A model generated the notes under the pieces. The model searched no databases and was not told the origin of the DNA. It saw nothing but the letters and a program-made list of their open reading frames with translations. A stretch of 64,000 bases of DNA from Burkholderiales bacterium (GTDB lineage: Bacteria > Pseudomonadota > Gammaproteobacteria > Burkholderiales > Burkholderiaceae): assembly GCA_947372535.1 (NCBI GenBank), contig CANBUA010000001.1, forward strand, positions 4,017-68,016. The letters run 5' to 3'. Shown here in pieces: positions 37,130 to 45,972 of the stretch (the first letter of the stretch is position 1; each line of letters begins with the position of its first letter). A program made the translations under genes and the position numbers.

Positions 37130-38149
37130 CTACACCACGGCGCCAGCGTTTGGATCGTTGGGATCGATGTCTTTGGCCACGCCCTTGACGAGATCTTCGC
37201 GCTTGACACCCAGCCACATGGCGATGGCCGCGGCCACGAACACGGAGGAGTAGATGCCAAACAGGATGCCGATGGTCAGGGCCGCCGCGAAGTAGTGCAA
37301 CGTGGGGCCGCCGAACAGCAGCATGCCCAGCACCATCATCTGGGTCGAGCCGTGGGTGATGATCGTCCGGCTGGTGGTGCTCGTGATCGCATGGTCGATG
37401 ACCTCAGCGCTCGTGAGCTTGCGGTGTTTGCGGAAGGTCTCGCGGATCCGGTCGAAAATCACCACCGACTCGTTCACCGAATAACCGAGCACCGCCAGCA
37501 CCGCCGCCAGCACCGAGAGCGAGAACTCCCACTGAAAGAAGGCGAAAAAGCCCAGGATGATGACCACGTCGTGCAGGTTGGCCACGATGCCGGCCACGGC
37601 GAACTTCCACTCGAAGCGGAAGGCCAAGTAAAGCATGATACCGATGACGGTGACGCCCAGCGCCTTGGCACCGTCAGTGGCCAGTTCTTCGCCCACTTGC
37701 GGGCCGACGAACTCGCTGCGCTGCAGGGTGACAGGCTCGCTCGCGCCAGCCTGGCAGACGTCGCGCGTCTCACCCTTGTCGTTGGTCTTTTTGACGATCT
37801 GGCCGCTCTCGGCCTTGCACAGCGCGCCAAAGACTTGGCCAACCACTTCGGTCTGCTTCATTTTGCCGTGCAAGGGCAGGCGGATCAGCACGTCACGCGC
37901 AGTGCCGAAGTTCTGCACCTGCACATCGCCGTAGTTGAGCGATTCGACCGCCTGACGCGAGCGGTTGATGTCGGCATTCTGGGCGTACTGCACCTCGATG
38001 ACCGAGCCCCCCGTGAACTCGATCGAGAAGTGCAGACCGCGGTGGACCAGGAAAAACACCGCTGCCGCAAACGTGATGAACGAGATCACATTGAAGATCA
38101 GCGCATGCCGCATGAACGGGATGTCGCGCTTGATTCGGAAAAATTCCAT
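37130..38149 (-). CDS. secF: Protein translocase subunit SecF
   Basis: Inner-membrane subunit that with SecD uses the proton motive force to help proteins through SecYEG. 339 residues: TM1 near the N-terminus (FNVISFITFAAAVFFLV), a periplasmic P1-like domain with the conserved IEFTGGSVIEV, then five transmembrane segments with GVTVIGIMLYLAFRF, and YSVNESVVIFDRIRE, the family signature. ATG at 38149, six bases after secD. An unusual extra stretch around residues 85-125 contains two cysteines (LCKAES, VCQAG). Length is slightly above E. coli SecF (323). Confidence 0.96.
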   Translation of the reverse strand: MEFFRIKRDIPFMRHALIFNVISFITFAAAVFFLVHRGLHFSIEFTGGSVIEVQYAQNADINRSRQAVESLNYGDVQVQNFGTARDVLIRLPLHGKMKQTEVVGQVFGALCKAESGQIVKKTNDKGETRDVCQAGASEPVTLQRSEFVGPQVGEELATDGAKALGVTVIGIMLYLAFRFEWKFAVAGIVANLHDVVIILGFFAFFQWEFSLSVLAAVLAVLGYSVNESVVIFDRIRETFRKHRKLTSAEVIDHAITSTTSRTIITHGSTQMMVLGMLLFGGPTLHYFAAALTIGILFGIYSSVFVAAAIAMWLGVKREDLVKGVAKDIDPNDPNAGAVV

Positions 38150-38155
38150 GATTGA

Positions 38156-40018
38156 TTACTCCTGTGCCTTCCAGATCTGACCGATCGAGACACTCTTGAG
38201 CTTTTTCTGACGGCCGTACCAGAGGTTGACCAGGCCGCGCGAGAAGAACACCGCCGAGAACATCGAGGTGATGATGCCCAGGCAATGCACCACCGCGAAA
38301 CCGCGCACGGGGCCGGAGCCAAAGGCCAACAGCGACAGGCCGGCGATCAGGGTGGTCACGTTCGAGTCCAGGATGGTGGCCCAGGCGTGTTCATAACCCG
38401 CGTTGATGGCCGTTTGCGGCGCCGAGCCATTGCGCAGCTCTTCGCGCACACGCTCGTTGATCAGCACGTTCGAGTCGATGGCCATGCCCAGGGTCAAGGC
38501 GATGGCCGCGATGCCAGGCAGCGTCAGCGTGGCTTGCAGCATGGACAGCACGGCCACCAGCAGCAGCAGGTTGACCGACAGCGCGATGGTCGAGAACACG
38601 CCAAACAGCATGTAGTACAGCATCATGAACACGGCGATCGCCAGGAAGCCGTACATCAGGCTGTGAAAGCCCATGGTGATGTTCTCGGCGCCCAGGCTGG
38701 GGCCGACGGTGCGCTCTTCGATGATTTCCATGGGCGCGGCCAGGGAGCCGGCGCGCAGCAGCAGGGCCGTGTCGGCGGCTTCTTCGGAGCTCATGCGGCC
38801 CGAGATCTGCACCCGGCCACCGCTGATTTCGCCGCGGATCACGGGTGCGGTCACGACCTCGCCCTTGCCTTTTTCGAACAGCAGGATGGCCATGCGCTTG
38901 CCAATGCTCTCACGCGTGACATCGCGGAAAATGCGGGCACCGCGGGCGTCCAGCGTCAGGTGCACGGCCGCTTCGTGGTTCTCGTCGAAGCCAGGCTGGG
39001 CATCGGTCAGGTTGTCGCCGGTCAACACCACTTGGCGCTTGACGATGACGGCCAAGCCGCCGCGCTCCTGATAACGCTCGGTCCCGAAGGGCACGTTGCC
39101 ACCAGCCGCCGCGGCCTGGGCCTCGGTGCTGTCATCGACCATGCGCACTTCCAGCGTGGCCGTGCGGCCGATGATGTCCTTGGCCTTGGCCGTGTCTTGC
39201 ACGCCAGGCAACTGCACCACCACGCGATCCAGGCCCTGTTGCTGGATCACAGGCTCGGCCACACCCAGCTCGTTGATCCGGTTGTGCAAGGTGGTGATGT
39301 TCTGCTTGAGCGCTTGCTCCTGCACCTTGCGGGTCGACTCGGGCTTGAGCGTGCCGACCAGCGTCAGCTCGCCAGAGCCGCCGGTGTCGGTGCCTGGCGT
39401 CCAGACCAGGTCAGGCAGGGGATCGGCCAGCACGGCCTGGGCGGCCTTGCGGGTGGCTTCATCGCGAAAATGGATCTGCACCGAATTGCCATCGCGGCGG
39501 ATGCCGGCGTGGCGAATGTCCTTGTCGCGCAGCAGCGAGCGGATGTCGCCAGTCATGCTCTCGACCTTTTGCGTCAGGGCCGCCTTCATGTCCACCTGCA
39601 TCAGGAAGTGCACGCCGCCGCGCAAGTCCAGGCCCAAGTACATGGGCTGGGCGTGCAGGCTGCGCAGCCATTGCGGCGAGCGCGACAGCAGGTTCAGCGC
39701 CACGATGTAGTGCGGATCGGCCTGATCGGGGTTGAAGGCGCGGTTGATCGCATCCTTGGCCTTGAGCTGGGTGTCCGTGTCCTTGAACCGGGCCTTGATC
39801 GAGCCGTTGTCGAACTCGACGAAATCGGCGGTGATGCCGCCCTCGCCCAGCACGGATTCGACCTTGCCGACCGCCTCAGCGGTGAGCTTGACGGTGGCCT
39901 TGCCGCTGGAGAGCTGCACGGCCGGCGCCTCGCCAAAGACATTGGGCAAGGAATAGATCACCCCGACCAGCAGGGCCACGGCGATGATGAGGTATTTCCA
40001 CCAGGCGTAACGGTTCAT
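38156..40018 (-). CDS. secD: Protein translocase subunit SecD
   Basis: 620 residues, the usual size. One N-terminal transmembrane helix (YLIIAVALLVGVIYSLPNVFG), large periplasmic domain starting LDLRGGVHFLMQVDM, and five C-terminal transmembrane segments with GLAGVQDTAKAKDIIG-type RVVVQLPGVQDTAKA, SLGAENI and GMAIDSNVLINERVREELRNG, the last being the RND-type signature. Order yajC-secD-secF is conserved in proteobacteria. ATG at 40018. Confidence 0.97.
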   Translation of the reverse strand: MNRYAWWKYLIIAVALLVGVIYSLPNVFGEAPAVQLSSGKATVKLTAEAVGKVESVLGEGGITADFVEFDNGSIKARFKDTDTQLKAKDAINRAFNPDQADPHYIVALNLLSRSPQWLRSLHAQPMYLGLDLRGGVHFLMQVDMKAALTQKVESMTGDIRSLLRDKDIRHAGIRRDGNSVQIHFRDEATRKAAQAVLADPLPDLVWTPGTDTGGSGELTLVGTLKPESTRKVQEQALKQNITTLHNRINELGVAEPVIQQQGLDRVVVQLPGVQDTAKAKDIIGRTATLEVRMVDDSTEAQAAAAGGNVPFGTERYQERGGLAVIVKRQVVLTGDNLTDAQPGFDENHEAAVHLTLDARGARIFRDVTRESIGKRMAILLFEKGKGEVVTAPVIRGEISGGRVQISGRMSSEEAADTALLLRAGSLAAPMEIIEERTVGPSLGAENITMGFHSLMYGFLAIAVFMMLYYMLFGVFSTIALSVNLLLLVAVLSMLQATLTLPGIAAIALTLGMAIDSNVLINERVREELRNGSAPQTAINAGYEHAWATILDSNVTTLIAGLSLLAFGSGPVRGFAVVHCLGIITSMFSAVFFSRGLVNLWYGRQKKLKSVSIGQIWKAQE

Positions 40019-40044
40019 ACGTGTCTTTCAGGCCAGCGGCCAGA

Positions 40045-40368
40045 TCACTTGAGGCTGCCCTTGGGCAGGACCTGGATGATGGCCGAGCGCTGGACCTGCA
40101 CTTCGGTGCCGGTGGCGATCTCCAAGCCGACGAAGGTATCGCCCAGCTTGCTGATCTTGCCCAGCAGGCCACCTTGCGTGACGACTTCGTCGCCCTTGGC
40201 CAAGGCCGACAGCATGTTGGTGACTTCTTTCTGGCGCTTCATCTGAGGGCGCACCATCACGAAGTACAGCACCACGATCATGAGCACGGGTAAAGCGAAC
40301 TGAGACAGGTTCGCCATGGGGGAGGCGGCCGCACCGGCGGCCTGAGCGTAAGCGTTGGAAATGAACAC
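40045..40368 (-). CDS. yajC: Preprotein translocase subunit YajC
   Basis: A 107-residue membrane protein of the SecDF-YajC complex. One transmembrane helix (FALPVLMIVVLYFVMVRPQMKR, ~27-48) is followed by the conserved KEVTNMLSALAKGDEVVTQGGLLGKI. GTG at 40368 has AAGGA five bases upstream. The queA-tgt genes that often precede yajC are not adjacent; a DUF493 gene lies upstream instead. Confidence 0.95.
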   Translation of the reverse strand: MFISNAYAQAAGAAASPMANLSQFALPVLMIVVLYFVMVRPQMKRQKEVTNMLSALAKGDEVVTQGGLLGKISKLGDTFVGLEIATGTEVQVQRSAIIQVLPKGSLK

Positions 40369-40440
40369 AGTGATCCTTCTGCCCGCACATGGGGCAACCG
40401 CCGATTGTATGCGGCGCCCGTGGTGGCGCCAGCGTGGGCT

Positions 40441-40737
40441 TTACAGCACGTACTTGACCAGGGGGTGGCTGGTCAAAGCGCGGTAGATGGTGTCGAGCTG
40501 TTCGCGGCTGATGGCCGTGACGGTGACGGTCAGGCCCAGGTACTTGCCGGCACTGCTGGGGCGCTTTTCGAGGTGCCGGTCGGCATCGAAGAGCGGGTCG
40601 TGGGTCTGCGCGATGGTCACCACGGCCGCCACGAACTCATCGGCGTGCACGCCCATCACCTTGATCGGGAAGGCGCTGGGGTACTCGATGAGCGATTGCT
40701 CGGGCGGGATGGCGGGGTTGACGGGTTGGTCGGTCAT
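40441..40737 (-). CDS. DUF493 (YbeD-like) protein
   Basis: A small cytoplasmic protein of about 98 residues with the DUF493 pattern SLIEYPSAFPIKVMGVHADEF (shown in part), then YLGLTVTVTA and SHPLVKYVL. The family has an ACT-like fold and is often encoded next to dacA and lipB; its role is unclear. A GTG at 40764 that overlaps the dacA stop as GTGA is in frame and would add nine residues; ATG at 40737 matches the family's usual length better. Confidence 0.87.
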   Translation of the reverse strand: MTDQPVNPAIPPEQSLIEYPSAFPIKVMGVHADEFVAAVVTIAQTHDPLFDADRHLEKRPSSAGKYLGLTVTVTAISREQLDTIYRALTSHPLVKYVL

Positions 40738-40760
40738 GTCGGTTTGAACTCCATCGACGG

Positions 40761-41957
40761 TCACTTGATGGCCAAGCGCAGGGCATCCCAGACGCGGCCG
40801 AAAAAACCGGCGCTGGGCACGGGCTCCAGCACCTGCAAGGGCAACTCCTGCCAGGGCTGGGTGCCCAGGCTGATCCGGAGCGTGCCCACCACCTGGCCCT
40901 TGGTCAAGGGGGCGAGCAAAGGGTCGGTGCGCACCACATTGGACTTGATCGAGGCGGCCTGGCCACGCGGTACGACAACCACCAGCGGATCAAGCCGGCC
41001 CAGCCGGACCGTGTTGGCCGCGCCCTTGAAGACCGGGGCCGTGGTGGCCACCTGGCCGGCATCGAACAGCTTGATGACATCAAACGCGCTGAAGCCCCAG
41101 TTGAGCAGCTTCTGGCTCTCGTTGGCGCGGGATTCGGGCGAGGCCGCGCCCACCACCACGCTGATCAATCGGCGCGGCGCGCCACCCACGCTGCGTTTGG
41201 CGGTGGCGATCATGCAGTAGCCGGCCGCTTCGGTGTAACCCGTCTTGAGGCCATCGACCGTCGGGTCACGCCACAGCAGCAGGTTGCGGTTGGCCTGCTT
41301 GATGCCGTTGTACGTGAACTCCTTGGTCGAGTAATACGGCAAGGCATCCGGGAAATCGGTGACCAAGCGCATGGCGATCACCGACAGCTCGCGCGCCGTG
41401 CTGACGTGGCCCGGCGCGGTCAGCCCGTCGGGGTTGCGAAAGGAGGTGGCCTTCAGGCCAAAGGCCTGGGCCTGGCGGTTCATCATCGCCACGAAGTTCT
41501 CGACCGAGCCGCCCACGCCCTCGGCCAGGGCCACGGTGGCGTCGTTGCCGCTCTGCACGACCATGCCCTTGATCAGGTCATCGACCCTCACCCGGCTGTT
41601 GATCTTGATGAAGCTGCGCGAGGCGCCCGTCATGCCGGTGCGCCAGGCCCGCTCGGACACGGGCAGCTCCTGCGTCAGTTGCAGCTTGCCGCTTTGCAGC
41701 GCCTGGAAGACCAGGTAGCTGGACATCAGCTTGGTCAGGGACGCCGGCTCGACCGACAGGTCCGCCTGACGGGCCGCCAGGGTCTGCGCCGTGGTGATGT
41801 CCTGCAGGATGAAGGCGCGCGCAGCCACCTCGGGCGGCTGAGGCATGTTGGTGGCGGCTGCCGCCTGCGCGGCCTTCAACGCAGACGGCGCCAGCAATGC
41901 CATAGACAGCCCGGCGGCCAGTAGCCAGGCGCGGCGATCAGCAAAAAACACATTCAT
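40761..41957 (-). CDS. dacA: D-alanyl-D-alanine carboxypeptidase, PBP5/6 type (DacA/DacC)
   Basis: A 398-residue periplasmic serine peptidase that trims pentapeptide stems in peptidoglycan. Signal peptide ~1-35. Active-site motifs: SLTK (S73, K76), SGN (S136) and KTG (K238). The C-terminal beta-domain and an amphipathic C-terminal helix (FFGRVWDALRLAIK) anchor it to the inner membrane as in PBP5. ATG at 41957 begins the signal peptide; the upstream in-frame extension is not signal-like. In many betaproteobacteria a D-amino-acid transaminase lies between this gene and the DUF493 gene; here they touch. Confidence 0.94.
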   Translation of the reverse strand: MNVFFADRRAWLLAAGLSMALLAPSALKAAQAAAATNMPQPPEVAARAFILQDITTAQTLAARQADLSVEPASLTKLMSSYLVFQALQSGKLQLTQELPVSERAWRTGMTGASRSFIKINSRVRVDDLIKGMVVQSGNDATVALAEGVGGSVENFVAMMNRQAQAFGLKATSFRNPDGLTAPGHVSTARELSVIAMRLVTDFPDALPYYSTKEFTYNGIKQANRNLLLWRDPTVDGLKTGYTEAAGYCMIATAKRSVGGAPRRLISVVVGAASPESRANESQKLLNWGFSAFDVIKLFDAGQVATTAPVFKGAANTVRLGRLDPLVVVVPRGQAASIKSNVVRTDPLLAPLTKGQVVGTLRISLGTQPWQELPLQVLEPVPSAGFFGRVWDALRLAIK

Positions 41958-42052
41958 GGGAGCAATGGCATCCAAATGGGTCGACGGGGACAAGCATGAC
42001 ATGGCCAGGTGGCCCACCCGATCAGGCCGCGGGCATCACGCCGTGTGGATGC

Positions 42053-42694
42053 TCAAGGCGTCCAGGCCTGAAGGTGTGCCTGCACCAGTTGCTTGAGCGT
42101 GCCCAACTGGCCGTGGAAAAAATGGCCGGCGCCCGGCACCACGGTGACGGGCAGGCTTTGGGGGCGGGCCCAGTTCAGGATGTCGGCCAGGGGCACGACG
42201 TCATCGAGCTCGCCTTCGACCACCAAGGTGTCGGCAGGTACCTCCGGCACGCTGTAGCGCCCCGTGGCCGGGCTGATCAGCACCAGCGGCTTGACCGCCT
42301 GGCCCTGATCGATCAGCCGGCGGGCGGCGTTGGCGGCCACATACCCGCCAAATGAGAAGCCAGCCAGCGCCAAAGGCGCCTGACTTAACACGGGATCTGC
42401 CCGGTGGTGGGCCACCACGGCCAGCATGTCCTCGATCTCGCCCGGCCCTTCGGCCCAGGTGGACGCCGACCCGCCCACGCCCCGGAAATTGAAGCGCACC
42501 GTCTGCCAGCCCTGGCTGGCAAAAGCGCGCACCAGGGTGTGAACCACCTTGTTGTCCATGGTGCCACCCATCAGGGGATGCGGGTGGGCCACCACGGCCA
42601 GGCCAATCGGCGCACCCTGCGCGGGCGGCTCGACGACCACCTCCAGCACGCCAGCTGGCCCGTCGATCAAGTTAGACGATGGACGGCCAATCAT
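42053..42694 (-). CDS. Small alpha/beta hydrolase (YheT/CinA-unrelated, dienelactone-hydrolase-like fold)
   Basis: A 213-residue cytoplasmic alpha/beta hydrolase. Visible are AVVAHPHPLMGGTMDNKVV (the HPHP...GG oxyanion region of a conserved family), FNFRGVGGS, the nucleophile elbow GFSFGG, VEGELDDVVP with the likely catalytic Asp, and GAGHFFHG with the catalytic His. ATG at 42694 lies four bases after the ferredoxin stop, so the two are probably co-transcribed. Substrate unknown; it is not related in detail to the secreted polyester-hydrolase-like genes of this window. Confidence 0.85.
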   Translation of the reverse strand: MIGRPSSNLIDGPAGVLEVVVEPPAQGAPIGLAVVAHPHPLMGGTMDNKVVHTLVRAFASQGWQTVRFNFRGVGGSASTWAEGPGEIEDMLAVVAHHRADPVLSQAPLALAGFSFGGYVAANAARRLIDQGQAVKPLVLISPATGRYSVPEVPADTLVVEGELDDVVPLADILNWARPQSLPVTVVPGAGHFFHGQLGTLKQLVQAHLQAWTP

Positions 42695-42698
42695 TCGC

Positions 42699-43025
42699 TC
42701 AGCGCCCCACGTTCGGCGGCAACTCCAACCGGGCGACGACCTCGCCACCGATCAGGTGCTTGTGCACGATCTCTTCGATGTCGGCGTTGTCCAGGAAGGT
42801 GTACCACGTGCCTTCGGGGTACACCACCGCCACCGGGCCGCCAGCGCAGCGGTCCAGGCAACCAGCCTTGTTGACCCGAACCTTGCCGACGCCATTGGCG
42901 CCGGCGGTGGCCACCAGCTTCTTGCAGTGGTCGAAACCTTCCTTGGCGCCATGGTTGGCACAACAGTCCTCACCCTCCACGCGCTGGTTGAGGCAGAAAA
43001 AGATGTGGCGCTCGTAATAGCTCAT
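42699..43025 (-). CDS. Thioredoxin-like [2Fe-2S] ferredoxin
   Basis: A 108-residue protein of the thioredoxin-fold 2Fe-2S type. Candidate ligands are the cysteines in FFCLNQ, GEDCCANHG, DHCKK and AGCLDRCAGGP; the C-terminal CxxxC with GGP is characteristic. Such proteins resemble the NuoE cluster domain. Partner enzyme unknown. It sits between a VanZ-like gene (10 bp) and the small hydrolase (4 bp) in what looks like one operon. Confidence 0.88.
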   Translation of the reverse strand: MSYYERHIFFCLNQRVEGEDCCANHGAKEGFDHCKKLVATAGANGVGKVRVNKAGCLDRCAGGPVAVVYPEGTWYTFLDNADIEEIVHKHLIGGEVVARLELPPNVGR

Positions 43026-43034
43026 GGCCCGATT

Positions 43035-44183
43035 TTAGGCGTTGCGGCCCACCAGGCGGCTGACCAGCCACAGGAAAGCCGCATAAGGCCAAAGGAGACC
43101 GAACCAGCGGGCCAGCCCGTGGAAGCGGATGAAGCGCCCGTTCTCCCAGGCTTGCAGGGTCTGCGCGTAATAGGGGTCGGACGGCACTTGGTGCACCAGC
43201 CAGACCATCGCAGCCAACACCACCAGGCCCACGATGGTGGCGGTCACCCGGCTGCGGTAGACCAGCAGCGCGCCGCCCATCGCACCCACGGACAAGCCGA
43301 CCAGCACCGGCAAGCTGAGCCAGGTCAAGGCATGCTCAGGGCCGTAATTCATGGCCATGGACAAGGTCGTCCCTGCAACGGCAATCAACCACGCACCCAC
43401 CAGCAAGACCAGGCGCAAGGCCGGCGGGCGGGCCAGCGCGCAGGCAACGGCCATGGGCGCCAGCAGGCCCAGCGCCACGATCGCCGAATCACGCATCGGG
43501 AACCACCACACCTGGGTCGCATCGGCCATCGCGAGGCCGGGCCATTGGCTGTTCAGGAAGACGCCCAGCAAGTCGTCATCGGGCATCAGGAAGGCCTGCA
43601 AGGGCGTGCCCTCCGACCAATCGAGCAGCATCCAGTGCAAGGTGGGCCACAACTGCCCCTCGGCCAGGGGCAGCGGCGGCGGGAACAGCAAACCCAGCGG
43701 CCACAGCCACAGCAGCGTCAGCCCCACGCTGGCCTGCGGGATGAACCAGCGCTCGCGCCAGCGGTGCCACCAATCCAGCAGCCCCAGCGCCTGGGCGGTC
43801 AGGGCCGCCAGCACGCCCCAGGCCGCGCCCAAGGTGTTGAGCGTCCAGTCCGAGATCGAGGGCACCCGGCCGGGCAAGGTGAACTGGATCAGCTCCAGGG
43901 TGTAGGACAGGGCCGAGCAGCACAGCAGTGTGATCAACGCGCTGGCGGCCGGCGGGGTGTCGCTGCGCAACCAGGCCACGCAGAACACGGCGCCCAGGGG
44001 GATGTAGCCCAGCAGATTGCCGATCAGGTCGGAGGTGTACTCCATCCGCAGTCGGGGCAGCACCCAACTGAAGTTGCCGGTGGCCGGCCAGTGCCAGCCC
44101 GTCCAGGGGTGCAGCGTCGCGTAGACGACGAGCGTCATGGCCACCCACGTCAGTGGCCAGGCGGTGGTGCGGTGAAGGCTCAT
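43035..44183 (-). CDS. VanZ family membrane protein
   Basis: A 382-residue polytopic membrane protein with about ten hydrophobic segments. The first third matches the VanZ-like domain: LHPWTGWHW, SDLIGNLLGYIPLG and ELIQFTLPGRVPSISDWTLNTLGA (given in part), the last with the conserved acidic/Arg residues. The remainder is a family-specific set of transmembrane helices. The domain name comes from a teicoplanin-resistance gene, but most members have unknown function and no resistance is implied. Confidence 0.86.
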   Translation of the reverse strand: MSLHRTTAWPLTWVAMTLVVYATLHPWTGWHWPATGNFSWVLPRLRMEYTSDLIGNLLGYIPLGAVFCVAWLRSDTPPAASALITLLCCSALSYTLELIQFTLPGRVPSISDWTLNTLGAAWGVLAALTAQALGLLDWWHRWRERWFIPQASVGLTLLWLWPLGLLFPPPLPLAEGQLWPTLHWMLLDWSEGTPLQAFLMPDDDLLGVFLNSQWPGLAMADATQVWWFPMRDSAIVALGLLAPMAVACALARPPALRLVLLVGAWLIAVAGTTLSMAMNYGPEHALTWLSLPVLVGLSVGAMGGALLVYRSRVTATIVGLVVLAAMVWLVHQVPSDPYYAQTLQAWENGRFIRFHGLARWFGLLWPYAAFLWLVSRLVGRNA

Positions 44184-44204
44184 GGCAAGGCCAGATCAAG
44201 GCCT

Positions 44205-44645
44205 TTAGAAAGGCTTGACCACGACCAGTATGACGGCGACGGCGAACAGGATGACAGAGACCTCGTTGAAGATCCGATAGAACACGTGGGTACGTCGGTT
44301 CTTGAGTTGCTCGAACTCATACAGGAAGCGGCGGCACAGGTATTGGTAACCCAGCGCCAGGGCGACAACACCCAGCTTGGCGTGAAGCCAGCCATTGCCC
44401 GGGCCCTCTTTGCCCACACCGAACTTCAGCCACATCAGGATGCCGAACGCCAAGGCGGGCACCATCAGCAGATTGGTGAATTGGTAGAGCTTGCGGGCCA
44501 TGAGCAGCAGGCGTTCGCGTTCGACATGGCTGTCCGGGCCCACCTGAGCCAGGTTGACATACAGACGTGGCAGATAGAACAAGCCGGCGAACCAGCTGGC
44601 CACGAAGATGATATGCAACGCCTTGATCCAGAGCATGCGCTGCAT
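44205..44645 (-). CDS. hemJ: Protoporphyrinogen IX oxidase HemJ
   Basis: A 146-residue membrane protein of the HemJ (UPF0093) family, which oxidises protoporphyrinogen IX to protoporphyrin IX in haem synthesis. Four transmembrane helices. Conserved residues: WIKALHIIFVASWFAGLFYLPRLYV (His, Trp, Arg) in two parts, LMVPALAFGILMW, and GWLHAKLGVVALALGYQ with the second conserved His/Lys. ATG at 44645 is the family start; the long upstream in-frame extension passes through a terminator hairpin and is not coding. Its partner hemB is divergent, ~300 bp away. A predicted transcript with a terminator precedes it and may attenuate expression. Confidence 0.92.
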   Translation of the reverse strand: MQRMLWIKALHIIFVASWFAGLFYLPRLYVNLAQVGPDSHVERERLLLMARKLYQFTNLLMVPALAFGILMWLKFGVGKEGPGNGWLHAKLGVVALALGYQYLCRRFLYEFEQLKNRRTHVFYRIFNEVSVILFAVAVILVVVKPF

Positions 44646-44705
44646 TATGAGCCCCGCCCACTGACCCGCTGTGTTGTCTGTCCGATACGTGACAAAAATG
44701 CGGCG

Positions 44706-44824
44706 GGACAAAAAAAAGAGCCCCGGCGTTGGCCGGGGCTTTGAAGCCTTAACGCTGTCATCACGGTAAGGCACCTGCTCAGGGAGGAAAAGCAGGGAAT
44801 GAAGGCCCGAAGGCGTATCATCCG
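44706..44824 (-). ncRNA. Candidate small RNA or attenuating leader between hemB and hemJ
   Basis: A minus-strand unit of about 118 bases with a TATAAT promoter, three predicted hairpins and an intrinsic terminator, but no plausible reading frame. Hairpin 1: GCC-TTCG-GGC (44814-44805). Hairpin 2: stem CCTGCT/AGCAGG (44796-44774 on the minus strand) whose 11-base loop contains CCTCC, an anti-Shine-Dalgarno sequence. Hairpin 3 is the terminator. sRNAs with exposed CCUCC loops are known in several proteobacteria. Because hemJ starts 61 bases beyond, the same elements could also be a conditional terminator in a hemJ leader. Structure is seen in sequence; expression is inferred. Confidence 0.6.
44710..44740 (-). 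terminator. Strong intrinsic terminator upstream of hemJ
   Basis: A perfect 9-bp stem (AGCCCCGGC / GCCGGGGCT) with a four-base loop, followed on the minus strand by CT and eight Ts. It is orientated to stop transcription coming from the hemB side before it reaches hemJ. Confidence 0.9.
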
Positions 44825-44830
44825 AGGTCG

Positions 44831-44859
44831 ATTATAGACTGGTTCTTAAACCATGCCCA
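44831..44859 (-). promoter_or_regulatory. Probable sigma-70 promoter of the candidate RNA
   Basis: A perfect TATAAT at 44836-44831 on the minus strand with TGGGCA 17 bases upstream. The -35 box is a weak match but spacing is ideal. Transcription would start near 44824, about 115 bases before the terminator. Confidence 0.6.
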
Positions 44860-44929
44860 GCGCTTATGTCCGAAATCAATAATATGGGCTTGTTTTTCCG
44901 CTGTGCTTTGCATTCCTTCACATCTTTGA

Positions 44930-45943
<1,014 letters not shown>

Positions 45944-45972
45944 CAAGCCAGGCCTGAGGGCTGGGGGGTGGT

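Noticed and set aside
38285..40246. Open frame of about 650 codons opposite secD
   Set aside because: Composition (His/Gln/Gly/Asp-rich) and full overlap with a clear secD mark it as an antisense shadow.
42549..44744. Very long open frame (about 730 codons) on the plus strand
   Set aside because: It lies opposite the hydrolase, ferredoxin, VanZ and hemJ genes, is rich in Arg/His/Gln/Gly as expected for the antisense of GC-rich coding DNA, and has no domain.
44646..44774. Extended start of hemJ
   Set aside because: It would run through the GC-rich terminator hairpin and T8; family members start at MQRMLW.
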